This document shows, one piece after another, positions 5,959-6,157 of a stretch of DNA of 6,157 nucleotides. The stretch spans positions 1 through 6,157 of the forward strand of contig JAPLPI010000117.1 of assembly GCA_026400305.1 (NCBI GenBank), given 5' to 3'. The DNA is from Alphaproteobacteria bacterium (GTDB lineage Bacteria; Pseudomonadota; Alphaproteobacteria; Micropepsales; Micropepsaceae). Numbering within the stretch: the first letter of the stretch is position 1; the number at the start of each line of letters is the position of its first letter. The position numbers and the translations under genes were made by a program. Under the pieces are notes generated by a model. It searched no databases. It was given only the letters and a program-made list of their open reading frames with translations, and had not been told where the DNA came from.

Positions 5959-6157
5959 TTATCGTGGCGCGTTCTTGGCCTTGCCGGACACCAGGTCTTC
6001 GATGGCGAACATCCGGCCATTGGCGATGACGCGCTTTACCTTATGGGCATTGGCAATATTTTCCAGCGGATCACCTTCCACCAGCACGATGTCGGCCAGC
6101 TTGCCCGGCGCGATCACCCCGGCATCTAGCTGCAGGAAATCCGCTGGCACGGCGGTG
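5959..6157 (-). CDS. amidohydrolase C-terminus (5' part beyond window)
   Basis: Only the last 66 or so residues are present, and the frame stays open to the right edge. The sequence GVIAPGKLADIVLVEGDPLENIANAHKVKRVIANGRMF is the standard end of the metal-dependent amidohydrolase superfamily (imidazolonepropionase/prolidase-like hydrolases). There the chain returns to the small beta-sandwich domain after the TIM barrel. The metal-binding residues lie in the missing part, so reaction and substrate cannot be judged. A GTG at 6150 could be mistaken for a start but falls inside the conserved domain. The gene ends with TAA at 5959-5961, 16 bases before the dehydrogenase start, and is probably an upstream gene of that operon. 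Relatives are often secreted, which cannot be checked here because the N-terminus is off the window. Confidence 0.88.
   Translation of the reverse strand, partial: TAVPADFLQLDAGVIAPGKLADIVLVEGDPLENIANAHKVKRVIANGRMFAIEDLVSGKAKNAPR

Noticed and set aside
6148..6150. GTG at 6150 as a start of a short separate protein
   Set aside because: The frame continues open upstream to the window edge, and the GTG lies within the conserved amidohydrolase C-terminal domain.
1..6157. RNA genes, CRISPR array, mobile element, toxin-antitoxin or defence genes
   Set aside because: Nearly all bases belong to six metabolic or cytochrome genes. I found no tRNA-like cloverleaf, repeated spacer pattern, transposase motif, terminal repeats or defence domain.

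Overview
This is a GC-rich, gene-dense piece of a Gram-negative bacterial chromosome. It holds six protein-coding genes, two of them cut by the window edges, and about 95% of the bases are coding. There is no RNA gene, insertion sequence, CRISPR array, phage gene or long repeat. An alphaproteobacterium or an acidobacterium-like soil or water bacterium fits the gene content best. This is an inference from protein style, base composition and the 'planctomycete cytochrome c' family gene at the left edge; no marker gene is present to settle it.

Layout. Positions 1-1236 (minus) hold the N-terminal part of a membrane-anchored cytochrome c-like protein of the PSCyt1-DUF1549(PSCyt2) type. It is followed, in the direction of reading, by sequence beyond the window. 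A 123-base gap (1237-1359) separates it from the next minus-strand gene and contains a good intrinsic terminator plus a small perfect inverted repeat. Positions 1360-2598 (minus) encode a PLP-dependent SelA/DgaE-like enzyme with a Tat-type export signal. A short divergent gap leads to 2658-4049 (plus), an amidase-signature hydrolase. Its stop codon overlaps the stop codon of a convergent gene at 4046-4978 (minus), a beta-keto acid cleavage enzyme (BKACE/DUF849). This lies in a tight minus-strand operon behind a lambda-crystallin/L-gulonate 3-dehydrogenase-like NAD-dependent hydroxyacid dehydrogenase (4995-5942) and the C-terminus of an amidohydrolase (5959-6157, continuing off the right edge). 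Both gaps in that operon are exactly 16 bases, and each carries a purine-rich ribosome binding site.

How the genes may work together. The dehydrogenase plus BKACE pair makes chemical sense. A 3-hydroxy acid would be oxidised to a 3-keto acid, then cleaved with acetyl-CoA to acetoacetate and a new acyl-CoA. The flanking amidohydrolase and amidase could release such an acid from an amide or cyclic precursor, and the exported PLP enzyme could act on an amino acid or amino sugar acid in the periplasm. The substrate cannot be read from the sequence. This looks like an accessory catabolic locus built from known enzyme families rather than a new kind of system. The most unusual points are the exported PLP enzyme, the Arg in the amidase nucleophile motif, and the uncharacterised combination of enzymes.
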